From assembly GCF_900187355.1 (NCBI RefSeq), contig NZ_LT906451.1, positions 124,001 to 188,000 of the forward strand: 64,000 nucleotides of DNA, in the 5' to 3' direction. This DNA comes from Legionella lansingensis. Lineage in GTDB: Bacteria; Pseudomonadota; Gammaproteobacteria; Legionellales; Legionellaceae. A program made the position numbers and the translations under genes. The notes beneath the pieces are model-generated. The model saw nothing but the letters and a program-made list of their open reading frames with translations, did no database searches and was not told the DNA's origin. Shown piece by piece: positions 1-9,181 of this stretch (position 1 is the first letter of the stretch; each line of letters starts with the position of its first letter).

Positions 1-313
1 AACCGTGTGGCTCAATAGCTGTTTTCTCACCAATTCGAAAGCTAAACTCATCACGCACTAAAAAGGTGACTAGCTTGTCGCCGAAGGGGCGAATAATATC
101 AAGATAAGTACTTATCTGATAACGCTTAATATCCCACGAGACAATTGTTCCATTTTTAAAAACAAAAGCCAAGGCATGAGGTGTGTCTCGATGGCTTAAT
201 TTTAATACATCCCGAGTTCGAACTGAGTTATAACCGAGTTGACTGTTTTTAAAATACGTATCTAAGCGCGTCAAATCGATTGAATTGGCAATGCAATAAC
301 TTAAGCATTCCAT
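1..313 (-). CDS. DUF155 / RMND1-YagE family protein, 3' part outside window
   Basis: This is the N-terminal 104 codons of a gene that runs off the left edge. It starts at the ATG at 313 and the frame stays open to base 2. The translation begins MECLSYCIANSIDLTRLD and contains AFVFKNGTIVSWDIKRY, which resembles the conserved 'phe-rich, G-V-V-x-W' block of the DUF155 (RMND1/YagE/Rmd1) family. In eukaryotes that family is linked to mitochondrial translation; its bacterial role is unknown. The rest of the protein and its C-terminal membrane segment cannot be seen. The family call rests on one motif and the N-terminal pattern. Confidence 0.6.
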   Translation of the reverse strand, partial: MECLSYCIANSIDLTRLDTYFKNSQLGYNSVRTRDVLKLSHRDTPHALAFVFKNGTIVSWDIKRYQISTYLDIIRPFGDKLVTFLVRDEFSFRIGEKTAIEPHG

Positions 314-395
314 GATAGCGACCTTTGATGGTTTACTGCTCGTGATTTATTTACCACGGGTATCTTTTAGACAGTATAACCTAACCTGCTTAAGA

Positions 396-665
396 CTACA
401 CGTTTTCAGTCACTTCTCGTCCCGGATAGGCTTTTTTTCTATCCGTAGCTCCACTCAACCATTGAGGACAAACCTCCAAAATCTCGGCAATCTTGTCCAA
501 TTGCTCCACAGATGGGAGTAAATGTCCAAAAATCATTGCATTGGCCAGATGACGTGTGACGCCAAATACCTTAGCCACGGCTTTGGTTTTTTCTGCAAGT
601 TCTTCAGGAAAACCCAATAAAGATAATTCCCGATTAAATCGTTGTGAAAATACTTTGCTGTTCAC
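396..665 (-). CDS. Small helix-turn-helix (XRE/CI-like) DNA-binding protein
   Basis: An 89-residue protein. Residues about 15-75 (FPEELAEKTKAVAKVFGV, then RHLANAMIFGHLLPSVEQ, then LDKIAEILEVCPQWLSG) follow the phage-repressor pattern: a helix, the HTH pair, then a 'L..IA..L.V...WL..G' ending as in XRE/CI N-terminal domains. There is no room for a dimerisation or peptidase domain. It lies between the DUF155 gene and the outer-membrane pair, all on the minus strand. Its target is unknown. The 348 bp upstream (666-1013) hold no recognisable gene. Confidence 0.6.
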   Translation of the reverse strand: MNSKVFSQRFNRELSLLGFPEELAEKTKAVAKVFGVTRHLANAMIFGHLLPSVEQLDKIAEILEVCPQWLSGATDRKKAYPGREVTENV

Positions 666-1013
666 TTTTCACTCCATGAAAAAAATCTTCTATCAGCACC
701 ATGCTGACCCCTTCCTACCCGTCAATCCTTGATACAGGTAAAATCTGTTATAACTTATTTTTTTATTGTCGCAAAGTATTTTTCATGTTTTTAAAAACAA
801 TTAGTTATCTGCTGAGCAAAGGCTAATAAGCCTTGTAATTTATTGAACAATTGTTTGCACTCACCGCTGAGATGAGTAGCCTTTACAAATCATCGGTTGA
901 CTCATATCTATGCTCCACTCCCTGACAATCACGTCTCAGTTTGATTAAAATCTAAGCTGCAATTGTTAGAGAGTGGATGACGAATAAGGTTATTGAAAAC
1001 CCTCAAATTAAAT

Positions 1014-1805
1014 CTAAGTGGTGTACTTAAATTCCACAAAAGCCTGATTCGCTTTTAAGCGTCCTTCCCAAGGAGAGAGGCCAGCAAGCCAACCATCAGC
1101 ATTACTGAATACACTTGATGGGCCATTAAATTTGCCGCCGTCATAATAGCGATAGCCCGCATCAACACTAAAATGACTTTGCTGTGGCCTGAAGTTGACT
1201 CCAGCTGATGCCTGCCAAGCAAAACTGTTCCGGCTTGCTGGGTTACCAATGCTTGTGGTAGATCCAATAGGCACGCCAGCCGCAACTAGCCTGGCAACAG
1301 TATGAAAATCGCGAACTTCATTGTAGGCATAACCAACCCCGCCGCCTATAAAGGGTGTAAACGCGACACTGGCGATATTGGCCCAAGCTTGTATGGGGTG
1401 CAAGAAGCCATTCACAAGAATTGCGCGATTATCCAGACTAAAATACCGCGTGCGTATATCCCCGGTAGCGGGGCCGCTGATGCCTGGAGGAGCCGTTTGA
1501 AATTTTTGATAATCAAAAACTTCATGAACAAGATAACTCACACTTACATCCACATAATCATGAACTTGTTTACCAAGTGCAAACGTGTAAAAACCTCTGT
1601 CACCTAAATCAGAGTCATAACCCTCCGCAGAAAAAGCCCACTGGGTTGGATTTGGATTGACTATCCCTGGTTCTTCGGTCCAGGAATAACCTGTGCCAAT
1701 GGACCCAAACCATGAATAAACAGGAACAGCTTCTCCTATGGTCCCTGCGTATGATGGCAATGATAAAATCGAACAAATCATTAAACTTAATCTTTTATTC
1801 ACCAT
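1014..1805 (-). CDS. Outer-membrane beta-barrel protein, tandem paralogue A
   Basis: A 263-residue protein with a signal peptide (MVNKRLSLMICSILSLPSYAG). Alternating aromatic/polar strands follow, and the C-terminus is AFVEFKYTT, typical of a small OmpA/Opa-like barrel that sits in the outer membrane. A longer reading begins two codons upstream (1811). The AAGGA box fits the ATG at 1805 better, and the paralogue downstream starts at the equivalent codon. The protein is nearly collinear with the one at 1854-2645, with differences concentrated in short loop-like stretches. The two genes are 48 bp apart. Ligand or function is unknown. Confidence 0.75.
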   Translation of the reverse strand: MVNKRLSLMICSILSLPSYAGTIGEAVPVYSWFGSIGTGYSWTEEPGIVNPNPTQWAFSAEGYDSDLGDRGFYTFALGKQVHDYVDVSVSYLVHEVFDYQKFQTAPPGISGPATGDIRTRYFSLDNRAILVNGFLHPIQAWANIASVAFTPFIGGGVGYAYNEVRDFHTVARLVAAGVPIGSTTSIGNPASRNSFAWQASAGVNFRPQQSHFSVDAGYRYYDGGKFNGPSSVFSNADGWLAGLSPWEGRLKANQAFVEFKYTT

Positions 1806-1853
1806 AAACATCCTTATTATAATTTAATTGATTTTTTACTATTTAGAATTCTC

Positions 1854-2645
1854 TTAGGTTGTATATTTGAATTCCACAAAAGCCTGATTTGCTTTTAATC
1901 GTCCTGACCAGGGTGCAGAACTAAGAAAACCATCGCTGTTTGTAAATACAGTTGATGGGCCATTAAATTTGCCGCCATCATAATAGCGATAACCCGCATC
2001 CACACTAAAATGACTTTGCTGTGGCCTGAAGTTTACTCCAGCTGATGCTTGCCAAGCGAAACTGTTTCGACTTGTTGGATCACCAATGGTTGTGGTGGAT
2101 CCTACAGGTACTCCCGCCACGACTGTCCTACCAACAGTATGAAAATCGCGAACTTCATTGTAGGCATAACCGATCCCGCCGCCTATAAATGGTGTAAACG
2201 CGACACTAGCAATATTAGCCCAAGCTTGTATGGGGTGTAAAAAGCCATTCACAAGGATGGCGCGATTATCAAGACTAAAATAGCGTGTACGCGCACTTCC
2301 AGTAAAGCCTGGCGTACCGCTGGTGCCCGGAGGAGCAGATTGAAATTTTTGATAGTCAAAAACTTCGTGAACAAGATAACTTACGCTCACATCAATATAA
2401 TCATGAACTTGTTTACCAAGTGCGAACGTGTAAAAACCTCTGTTACCTAAATCAGAGTCATAACCTTCTGCAGCAAAATCCCAAAAGGTCGGATCGGGAT
2501 TGACTATCCCTGGTTTTTCGGTCCAGGAATAGCCTGTGCCAATGGAACCAAACCATGGATAAACAGGAACGACTTCTCCCATGGTTCCTGCATATGATGG
2601 CAATGATAAAATTAAAGAAGCTACTAAACATATCCTTTTATTCAC
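1854..2645 (-). CDS. Outer-membrane beta-barrel protein, tandem paralogue B
   Basis: A 263-residue paralogue of the 1014-1805 protein with the same architecture: signal peptide ending SLPSYAG, GTGYSWTEKPGIVNP, repeated barrel strands, C-terminal VEFKYTT. The start is a GTG at 2645, placed after AAGGATGTTATA; no in-frame ATG exists nearby. It is probably the upstream gene of a two-gene unit that arose by tandem duplication. Divergent segments such as the stretch around residues 105-115 (SAPPGTSGTPGFTG versus TAPPGISGPATG) are likely surface loops. Function is unknown. Confidence 0.75.
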   Translation of the reverse strand: MNKRICLVASLILSLPSYAGTMGEVVPVYPWFGSIGTGYSWTEKPGIVNPDPTFWDFAAEGYDSDLGNRGFYTFALGKQVHDYIDVSVSYLVHEVFDYQKFQSAPPGTSGTPGFTGSARTRYFSLDNRAILVNGFLHPIQAWANIASVAFTPFIGGGIGYAYNEVRDFHTVGRTVVAGVPVGSTTTIGDPTSRNSFAWQASAGVNFRPQQSHFSVDAGYRYYDGGKFNGPSTVFTNSDGFLSSAPWSGRLKANQAFVEFKYTT

Positions 2646-2773
2646 TATAACATCCTTATTTTTTAAATGAGAAAAACCAATATTTTACAATCCGCCCTGA
2701 TCATTGCAAATTTACTTCCATGATTCAACTGAAGAATTAGGGGCGTTTCCTAAGTTAAATCAGATGATGAGAT

Positions 2774-2801
2774 GAATAAAGCCACCTAGGTGGCTTTATT
2801 C
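2774..2801 (-). terminator. Palindromic terminator of the gcv operon
   Basis: A perfect 28-nt palindrome (left half GAATAAAGCCACCT) that begins inside the stop codon of gcvPB and continues into a T-rich run on the minus strand. Position and symmetry fit an intrinsic terminator; being symmetric, it could work on both strands. Confidence 0.6.
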
Positions 2802-4226
2802 AGCACTCTCTGATGTATGGTGACTATAGTAATTTAAATCTAATTCTCTAGCCGCTTTTACATCATCCAAACGCCTCACTGGTAAATTGTGAGGTGCTTG
2901 CTTCAATAGGTTGGGATTACTTTCTGCTTCGTGACGGATGGCTTGCATAGCACTAATAAAACCATCCAACTCTTCTTTGCACTCTGTTTCCGTTGGTTCT
3001 ATTAACAAGCATTCGGGCACTAGCAACGGGAAGTAAGTTGTAGGGGCATGAAAACCATAATCCAATAAGCGCTTGGCTAGATCCATTGCCGTGATGCCGT
3101 AGAGTTTTTTCTCCTGGCTTAGCGTTAAAATGAATTCATGGGCGGCTCGTCTTCCTGGATAAGCAGGTCGAAATCCTGTTTTGCTAAGTTCACTAAGGAG
3201 ATAATTGGCATTGAGTGTGGCGAACTCGGAAACGCGCAATAAGCCTTCTTTACCGAGAGTGCGAATATAGAAATAAGCGCGCAATAAAATACCGGCATTG
3301 CCCATAAAACAGGATAAACGCCCGATGCTTTGTGGATAGTCTGTTCGAGTTGCCCAGCGATAGATGTCGTTCTCTTTGATCACTATTGGTAAAGGTAAGT
3401 AGGGCAGCAGCCGTTTACCTACAGCGACCGGACCTGCGCCTGGACCGCCGCCACCGTGAGGTGTGGCAAAGGTTTTATGTAGATTCAGGTGCATGACATC
3501 AAAGCCCATGTCGCCGGGGCGGACTTTACCCAAAATGGCATTCAAATTGGCGCCATCATAATAAAGAAGACCACCCGCTTGATGAACAATGTTAGCAATC
3601 TCTTTAATTTGTCGCATAAATAACCCCAAGGTTGAGGGGTTAGTTAGCATAATGCCGGCTGTCTTCGGTCCAACCTTGCTTCTCACTTCGTCTAAATCGA
3701 TATCGCCATCTTTTGCCGTTTTAAGCTCAACCACTTTAAAACCACACATGACCGCCGAAGCTGGATTGGTGCCATGTGCTGCATCGGGTATTAATATTTC
3801 ATCTCTTGCCGTATCGCCTCTTGACTGATGATAAGCTTTAATCATGGCAACCCCGGCAAACTCGCCTTGCGAGCCGGCCATTGGCGTCAATGAAACACCT
3901 GGCATCCCAGTGATTTCAGCTAAATAGCCTTGTAGATCATGTAAAATTTGCAAAAATCCCTGACTGGCTTTTTCAGGAGCAAGAGGATGACGATTAAGAA
4001 AAGCGGGTTTCGATGCTGCTTTATGAACACCACGAGGATTGTACTTCATGGTGCATGAACCGAGGGGATAAAAGTTGGTGTCAATAGAATAATTGAGTTG
4101 CGATAGCCCCGTATAATGGCGAACCACTTGCAATTCTGAACAAGCGGGGAGGCGTGGTGATTTGTTGCGTAATAAATGCTTAGGAATGGCCAACTGTTTT
4201 TCCCTTGTTGCAGGAATTTGGGCCAT
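2796..4226 (-). CDS. gcvPB: Glycine dehydrogenase (decarboxylating) subunit 2, P-protein
   Basis: This is the second half of the two-subunit glycine decarboxylase. With GcvPA it decarboxylates glycine on PLP and passes the aminomethyl group to lipoyl-GcvH. The PLP lysine lies in the block [28 protein letters not shown] near the N-terminus is also diagnostic. The length of 476 residues is normal for subunit 2. An in-frame ATG at 4265 overlaps the end of yciI, but AAAAGGAAAGCA immediately precedes the ATG at 4226 and the protein then starts [11 protein letters not shown], so that start is preferred. It is the last gene of the operon and is followed by the terminator. Confidence 0.96.
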   Translation of the reverse strand: MAQIPATREKQLAIPKHLLRNKSPRLPACSELQVVRHYTGLSQLNYSIDTNFYPLGSCTMKYNPRGVHKAASKPAFLNRHPLAPEKASQGFLQILHDLQGYLAEITGMPGVSLTPMAGSQGEFAGVAMIKAYHQSRGDTARDEILIPDAAHGTNPASAVMCGFKVVELKTAKDGDIDLDEVRSKVGPKTAGIMLTNPSTLGLFMRQIKEIANIVHQAGGLLYYDGANLNAILGKVRPGDMGFDVMHLNLHKTFATPHGGGGPGAGPVAVGKRLLPYLPLPIVIKENDIYRWATRTDYPQSIGRLSCFMGNAGILLRAYFYIRTLGKEGLLRVSEFATLNANYLLSELSKTGFRPAYPGRRAAHEFILTLSQEKKLYGITAMDLAKRLLDYGFHAPTTYFPLLVPECLLIEPTETECKEELDGFISAMQAIRHEAESNPNLLKQAPHNLPVRRLDDVKAARELDLNYYSHHTSESAE

Positions 4227-4258
4227 TGCTTTCCTTTTTATTTTTGAGCGTTCAAAAA

Positions 4259-4567
4259 TTAACATAATTTGCCTTCCGTTTTCTGAATAAGATCCTTAAG
4301 TTCATCGCGATGTTTAACGGGTGTAAACTCAATGATTTCGTAAGCGGCAATTTCAGCCATGCAAAAAGGATCTTGATTAAGAACTGATTCCAAATAGACC
4401 TTATCATTCGTGATGGCAATAATGATGCCCCCAGTTCTTGGCTTCATAGGTCCTGATGCGAGTAATAAGCCTTGTTTATAGTAAACATCAAGAAATTCGC
4501 GATGTTGTTGTAGATATTTATCTACCTCGCTTAAAGGGACTTTATAAGTGAGTTTTACAATAAACAT
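4259..4567 (-). CDS. YciI-like protein inside the gcv operon
   Basis: A 102-residue protein with the YCII fold pattern: [19 protein letters not shown], then [19 protein letters not shown], then a C-terminal [19 protein letters not shown] with the family's conserved 'D-P-F' segment. Family members are small dimeric ferredoxin-like proteins with a conserved His/Asp pair and no settled role. Its start codon overlaps the stop of gcvPA (TGATG), so the two are translationally coupled, and gcvPB starts 32 bp after its stop. Placement between the two P-protein subunits suggests, without proof, a link to glycine or one-carbon metabolism. Confidence 0.8.
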   Translation of the reverse strand: MFIVKLTYKVPLSEVDKYLQQHREFLDVYYKQGLLLASGPMKPRTGGIIIAITNDKVYLESVLNQDPFCMAEIAAYEIIEFTPVKHRDELKDLIQKTEGKLC

Positions 4568-5937
4568 CAGTAGCCTCGCTTCGTCATAATTTGTTTAAGT
4601 GAATTAGCATAATGCTCAATGTCTTCAGCTGTACGCATTTCTGTTGCGCAAATCAAAAGGCTATTTGCTAATTGAGGGTAGTGGGACTCTACGGAGTAAC
4701 CACCGATGATCCCAAATTCACGCAGTTTTGCTAGTACTTCATCCACGGGTTGCGTTAACTTGATTAATGCTTCGTGGAAATAAGAGGCTAAAAAAACACT
4801 CTCTACCCCTTCTATTTCAGTGAGCAAACTAACCAATTTTTGTGTGTTGGTATGGCAGGTATGGGCAACCTGCTGTAATCCTTCTGCTCCTAAGAGACTC
4901 ATATAGATGGTGGCTGCGGTTACAAGCAAACCTTGGTTGGTGCAAATGTTAGATGTTGCCTTGCCTCTTCTTATATGCTGCTCCCGTGCTTGCAAAGTTA
5001 GGGTGAAACCTGTTTTACCATCTTGGTCTAGCGTTCGTCCTATTAATCGACCTGGCATTTGGCGCACGTGTTCGATGCGAGTACTAAAAAAACCAAAATA
5101 AGGACCGCCTGAAGCCATGGGTGAGCCTAATGGTTGTCCTTCCCCACAGGCGATGTCTACGCCATGCTGACCCCATTGCCCTGGTGGTTTCAAAAGGGCT
5201 AAAGAAATTGGGTTAACGCAGGCAATACTAATGCTATTGTTGGCATGCGCCCAATCCGTGAGTTCATCAACCTGCTCGAGACAACCAAAAAAGTTAGGTT
5301 GAGCAATGACCAGCGCCGTAATGTCTTCATCTCGGTATTTATCTAATGCCGAAAGCGCTGTGATTCCTTCACTTAGGTCAAAAGGCAACGTGATGACTTC
5401 AATATGCTGGGTGCGGACAATGGTTTCTAACGTTTCACGATAAAAAGGATGAACAGTCCCGGCTACGAGTACACGATTGCTTTTACTGCGCTTATTAAGC
5501 CTTACTGCCATTAACACCGCCTCAGCAAGAGCGGAAGCACCATCATACATAGACGCATTGGCGACATCCAAACCTGTCAATTCAGCTATCATTGTTTGGA
5601 ATTCATACAGTAATTGCAACGTTCCTTGGCTTGCTTCCGCTTGGTAGGGGGTATAGGCTGTTAAGAATTCTCCACGTGATGCAATGTCCCAAACAGCGGC
5701 AGGAATATGATGTTCGTAACTTCCCGCGCCCATGAAACAAATACCAGACTGATTTTTGCAAGCCTGTTCTCTTGCCTTTTTAACCACGAGCATTTCAGAG
5801 AGGCCCTCTGGAATATTTTTGAGATCGTTATAAAGCAAGGAGGGAGGAATTTCATCGAACAATTCTTCGATGCTTTTTATCCCTATGCTTGCCAGCATCG
5901 CTTCCGTGTCTGCATCGGTATGTGGAATGTAAGGCAT
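4567..5937 (-). CDS. gcvPA: Glycine dehydrogenase (decarboxylating) subunit 1, P-protein
   Basis: A 456-residue protein, the usual length of GcvPA, starting [20 protein letters not shown]. Conserved blocks include [35 protein letters not shown] and [20 protein letters not shown]. It pairs with GcvPB to form the glycine decarboxylase. It starts 2 bp after the gcvH stop, and its stop overlaps the yciI start, so it is part of one transcript. Confidence 0.96.
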   Translation of the reverse strand: MPYIPHTDADTEAMLASIGIKSIEELFDEIPPSLLYNDLKNIPEGLSEMLVVKKAREQACKNQSGICFMGAGSYEHHIPAAVWDIASRGEFLTAYTPYQAEASQGTLQLLYEFQTMIAELTGLDVANASMYDGASALAEAVLMAVRLNKRSKSNRVLVAGTVHPFYRETLETIVRTQHIEVITLPFDLSEGITALSALDKYRDEDITALVIAQPNFFGCLEQVDELTDWAHANNSISIACVNPISLALLKPPGQWGQHGVDIACGEGQPLGSPMASGGPYFGFFSTRIEHVRQMPGRLIGRTLDQDGKTGFTLTLQAREQHIRRGKATSNICTNQGLLVTAATIYMSLLGAEGLQQVAHTCHTNTQKLVSLLTEIEGVESVFLASYFHEALIKLTQPVDEVLAKLREFGIIGGYSVESHYPQLANSLLICATEMRTAEDIEHYANSLKQIMTKRGY

Positions 5938-5939
5938 TG

Positions 5940-6317
5940 TTAATGGTCCTCTTTAATTTCGTTTTGATATTGTTCATTATCTAACAAATCATTCAATTCA
6001 GTCGTGTTGCTTGGTTTAATTTTAACTAACCAGCCTGCACCATAAGGTTCTTTATTTACTAAGGCAGGATTTTCGCTGACTGACTGGTTAACAGCGACAA
6101 TGACCCCACTTACTGGAGCGTAAAAGTCAGAGGCTGCTTTGACGGATTCAACTACCCCAATTTCGTCCCCAGCGTTGACTTCGTCCCCTTCTTCGGGCAA
6201 CTCAACAAAGACCATGTCGCCAAGCAATTCTTGAGCATGCTCGGTTATGCCAACAGTAAATTCGTTATCATCCGTTCTCAGCCATTCGTGAGTTTTTGTA
6301 AATTTTAATTCTGCCAT
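5940..6317 (-). CDS. gcvH: Glycine cleavage system H protein
   Basis: A 125-residue lipoyl carrier that shuttles the aminomethyl intermediate between the P, T and L proteins. The lipoylation lysine is in [18 protein letters not shown]. The frame is open further upstream into a repeat, but AGAGGAAATACC precedes the ATG at 6317, giving [14 protein letters not shown] as in all H proteins. The gap to gcvT is occupied by a palindromic repeat (6351-6443), so transcription from gcvT must read through a hairpin or gcvH may have its own start site. Confidence 0.96.
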   Translation of the reverse strand: MAELKFTKTHEWLRTDDNEFTVGITEHAQELLGDMVFVELPEEGDEVNAGDEIGVVESVKAASDFYAPVSGVIVAVNQSVSENPALVNKEPYGAGWLVKIKPSNTTELNDLLDNEQYQNEIKEDH

Positions 6318-6350
6318 GGTATTTCCTCTCTTTTTATTCTTAAACTGCTT

Positions 6351-6443
6351 AGGATCTGTTGATAATTCGTTTACTCTCCTACGCTCCCGGACTTGATCCG
6401 GGAGGGTCACGTAGGGCTTGTAGAGCAAATGTCAACGGACCCT
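6351..6443. repeat. Degenerate copy of a GGGTCTGTTGACATTT inverted-repeat element
   Basis: The ends read AGGATCTGTTGATAATT and AAATGTCAACGGACCCT, which are imperfect inverted copies of each other. They match the ends of the element at 24168-24310. The interior contains the hairpin CTCCCGGACTTGATCCGGGAG. No coding capacity. It sits between gcvT and gcvH. Best read as a small non-autonomous palindromic (MITE-like) repeat. Confidence 0.6.
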
Positions 6444-6488
6444 AGAAAACTGCTTCATTCTGTCACTTGGAATACGTCCTTTTCGCTC

Positions 6489-7571
6489 CTAAAGGATCTT
6501 TCCCTGCTTAACAAATCTTGGTTTTCTAACTTTCGCAGGAATCAACTTCCCACGAATTTCAACGAAAACTTCATCTCCTGTAGTTACTGGGACCCGAGCC
6601 AGAGCAATGGATTGTCCCAGGGTGGGTGAATAACTGCCACTGGTGATAATCCCCTCTGCTTGTCCTTCGACAACAACCCGCTGACCAGAACGCATAATAC
6701 CTTTATCGTTCAGGAGTAGCCCAACAAACTTACGTTTAACGCCGTGTTGTTTTTGTGATAATAGGGCACCCATGCCAATAAAATCTCGATCTTCAGGTTG
6801 CCATTTCACGGTCCATTCCAAACCTGATTCGAGAGGTGTAGTGGACTCATCCATGTCTTGCCCATAAAGAAGAAGACCAGCTTCTAATCGCAAGGTATCG
6901 CGTGCGCCTAAACCGCACGGAGCTATTCCTGCTCGTAATAACGAAGACCAAAAATCCACAATCTCGTCTTTGGGAAGAATAATTTCCAAGCCGTCTTCTC
7001 CCGTATAACCAGTGCGTGCAAAAAACCAATGTCCTACATCAACACATTCAAATTGGGTTAATGTAGATACTGCATCACTTTGGGCTGGGGTAAGAACCGT
7101 CATCGTCTTTGGGATAGCCTCAGGGCCCTGTACGGCTAGCATAGCCAAGTCATTGCGCTCTTGTAAGCCCACAGAAAAGCCTTCACTTTTTTCACGGATC
7201 CAAGCTAAGTCTCGTTGGCGGGTGGCTGAATTTAATACCATACGGTAGTTATCAGATGCGCGTTGGTAAACGATCAAATCATCGATAATGCCACCATGCT
7301 CATTGCACATGCAACTGTAGAGCGCACGGCCTGTGTGTTGTAGTTGATCGACGTCATTGGTTAAGAGCCTTCGCAGGAATTGTCGACCACCAGCGCCCAG
7401 GATATCGACAACCGTCATATGCGAAACATCAAACACGCCTGCATGTTGACGTACTTGATTATGTTCATCAAGCTGTGAACCATAATGTAATGGCATCTCC
7501 CAACCGTGGAAATCAACCATTTTGGCACCCATTGCTACATGGGTAGCATATAGTGGAGTTTTTGCGATCAT
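6489..7571 (-). CDS. gcvT: Aminomethyltransferase (glycine cleavage T protein)
   Basis: A 360-residue protein, normal for GcvT. It transfers the methylene group from aminomethyl-GcvH to tetrahydrofolate and releases ammonia. Typical blocks are MVDFHGWEMPLHYGS, HAGVFDVSHM, and the RTGYTGEDGLEI folate-site motif, followed by GARDTLRLEAGLLLYGQD. It is the first gene of the operon. A good promoter lies 35-62 bp upstream of its ATG. No glycine riboswitch structure was recognised in the leader. Confidence 0.97.
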   Translation of the reverse strand: MIAKTPLYATHVAMGAKMVDFHGWEMPLHYGSQLDEHNQVRQHAGVFDVSHMTVVDILGAGGRQFLRRLLTNDVDQLQHTGRALYSCMCNEHGGIIDDLIVYQRASDNYRMVLNSATRQRDLAWIREKSEGFSVGLQERNDLAMLAVQGPEAIPKTMTVLTPAQSDAVSTLTQFECVDVGHWFFARTGYTGEDGLEIILPKDEIVDFWSSLLRAGIAPCGLGARDTLRLEAGLLLYGQDMDESTTPLESGLEWTVKWQPEDRDFIGMGALLSQKQHGVKRKFVGLLLNDKGIMRSGQRVVVEGQAEGIITSGSYSPTLGQSIALARVPVTTGDEVFVEIRGKLIPAKVRKPRFVKQGKIL

Positions 7572-7605
7572 ATTATTCCCTCTTTTGGCGCGTTGGTTGC
7601 GAATG

Positions 7606-7633
7606 ATTATACCGGGATGCGTCGCGGCGACAA
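7606..7633 (-). promoter_or_regulatory. Sigma-70-type promoter of gcvT
   Basis: On the minus strand TTGTCG (7628-7633), a 16-nt spacer, and a perfect TATAAT (7606-7611) precede gcvT with a short leader of about 30 nt. No glycine-riboswitch-like tandem aptamer fits in that leader. Confidence 0.6.
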
Positions 7634-7751
7634 GAGCGTTTTTATCATAACTTTTGCACAGTTGCTTATTTTTGCATTCTAATGAACGGTTTCATTCTCT
7701 CTTTAAAGTATAGAAAGGGGGCGAGTTAATCGTCATCCATCCGCCCACTCA

Positions 7752-7812
7752 TGGAGCACTGCAATTGTTTGCATCAAATTGTGCAACGAATTTAGCTTGG
7801 CATATTTCGCCG
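7752..7812 (-). pseudogene. Remnant resembling the C-terminal part of the ankyrin-effector tail
   Basis: Read on the minus strand, this stretch gives QAKFVAQFDANN, close to QAKIIAQFDADK near the end of the protein at 9903-10364. The surrounding bases also match (compare 7756-7806 with 9973-10025). Stops appear on both sides, so it is not a gene. It lies next to the truncated TMEM43-like copy, which suggests that a segment related to the 9.9-14.1 kb region was once duplicated here and then decayed. Confidence 0.4.
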
Positions 7813-7896
7813 AGCGCTTACAAAAGTACGGCAAATCAGGCATGGTTTTTGCTCCGAGATTCGAGATGGAAGTTCATGACTTAAAGGAGTTTATAG

Positions 7897-8175
7897 ATGG
7901 CAGAAGAAATTATCACCAAGTCTAGGAGAAGCCGTATAAAGGATGCTTTTATTGGTATTTTGGTTGGTATTGTTATGATTATTGCTGCAATTGTTCTTAT
8001 CTTCTTAAATGAGCGTCATGGCCTCCATACCATGCAATCTTTGGTGGAGGTTCAACGAACGTTAATACCTATACCCAACGTTCCTGTTGACCAAAAAAAT
8101 AATTTGCACGTTGTTTATGTAACTGGGTTGACTACAACGAAAGACACTCTTAAAGATCCATTACTGACAATTTAA
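7897..8175 (+). pseudogene. Truncated copy of the TMEM43-like gene
   Basis: The 92 residues match the first 91 residues of the 390-residue protein at 12927-14099 almost without gaps (MAEEI, SRIKDAF, NERHGLH, NNLHVVY, DPLL are shared). The frame then stops where the longer paralogue continues ISKNAIG. The upstream DNA also matches for part of its length (GGCATGGTTTTTGC occurs before both). It keeps an RBS (AAAGGAG) and one membrane segment, so a short protein may still be made. It is most simply a decayed duplicate. Confidence 0.6.
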
Positions 8176-8193
8176 TGGAACGAGGAAAATAAC

Positions 8194-9090
8194 TCAAATC
8201 GTGCTGGCATAGTGTCGAAATAGGGCAATCAACTCACTGGCGGATGGCCCAATTTCTTCCGGATTATGATGCACTAAATAGAGAGGATAAGCTCTGATAT
8301 TATTTTGTTTGAGTTTAATTGGTTTAATGGGTAAGTTGCGATTTTCCACCAATTGTCTGGGTAACCATGAAAAACCAATGCCATGCGCTACGCATTGAAT
8401 TTTCATCTCCATTGAACTTACTTTCCAGTGAAATTCTGAACCCAACCAACCCTCATTGCGTTTATTTTGTTTGCCCGAATCTTGGGCAATGATATAGCGT
8501 TCATCATAAAGATCATCAATGGTGAGTTCTTTTTGATGTAAGGGACTATCAATGTGAGCATAAGGAAGTGATTCAATATCGAGCAGTTTATCACCAGTAT
8601 AGCTTTCAGGAATTTTTGACACGATGACTAACTCCGCATCACCATTGATCAATAGCTCACTGGGACCAGATAAAAGCCCATGATGAATAATCAAACGCGT
8701 ATACGTATTCTTTAAGCCAAAGGCATGCAAAACGTTCATTAATAGTGTGGTGGGGAAAATTTCGTCGATGGCCAAACGCAATAGTCTCTCGCGCTCTGAA
8801 TGAAAGTTATGAGCAGCATTCTCTACATTTTTAGCTGCTCGCGTAACCTGACGGGAAAGATGCAAAATCTGTTTGCCTGGTTCAGTCAAAATAGCCCTAC
8901 GACCTTCAATAGTAAATAAGGTCAGCCCCAACATATCTTGTAGTTTGGTAATGGTGTAGCTGATGCTCGGTTGACTTTTATGTAGTTTGGCTGCTGCTTT
9001 GGCAAAACTGCCTTCATCCACCACGGCTTGCAAAACGCGCCATTGCTCTAAGGTTACTTTGGTAATGGATCTCTCCCAACGAATCATCAA
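8194..9090 (-). CDS. LysR-family transcriptional regulator
   Basis: A 298-residue protein with the LysR winged HTH at about residues 14-72 (EQWRVLQAVVDEGSFAKAAAKL, SQPSISYTITKLQDMLG) and a periplasmic-binding-like effector domain after residue 95. It is divergently transcribed from the SnoaL-like gene at 9182. A perfect dyad in the 91-bp gap suggests local control. The start is uncertain within the first dozen codons, since no clear RBS precedes the ATG at 9090. The ligand is unknown. Confidence 0.9.
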   Translation of the reverse strand: MMIRWERSITKVTLEQWRVLQAVVDEGSFAKAAAKLHKSQPSISYTITKLQDMLGLTLFTIEGRRAILTEPGKQILHLSRQVTRAAKNVENAAHNFHSERERLLRLAIDEIFPTTLLMNVLHAFGLKNTYTRLIIHHGLLSGPSELLINGDAELVIVSKIPESYTGDKLLDIESLPYAHIDSPLHQKELTIDDLYDERYIIAQDSGKQNKRNEGWLGSEFHWKVSSMEMKIQCVAHGIGFSWLPRQLVENRNLPIKPIKLKQNNIRAYPLYLVHHNPEEIGPSASELIALFRHYASTI

Positions 9091-9125
9091 AAAAACTGAT
9101 TGTTTTCGTCAAAAAAATGCGCTTT

Positions 9126-9144
9126 TTTGCTTTATAAAAGCAAA
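9126..9144. promoter_or_regulatory. Perfect dyad in LysR/SnoaL intergenic region
   Basis: TTTGCTTTATAAAAGCAAA is a perfect 8-3-8 inverted repeat lying between the divergent LysR gene and the SnoaL-like gene, 38 bp before the latter's start codon. It overlaps a plausible -10 (TATAAA). A LysR operator or autoregulatory site is the obvious reading; this is inference. Confidence 0.4.
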
Positions 9145-9181
9145 TTACAATCAATTTTATTGAATAAAAAGGAGAAAATAA

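Noticed and set aside
892..907. TCGGTTGACTCATAT shared by 892-907 and 31160-31175
   Set aside because: A single short match in two AT-rich gaps without longer homology or symmetry.
7572..7605. Possible glycine riboswitch before gcvT
   Set aside because: The leader between promoter and start codon is only about 30 nt and lacks the aptamer's conserved sequences.
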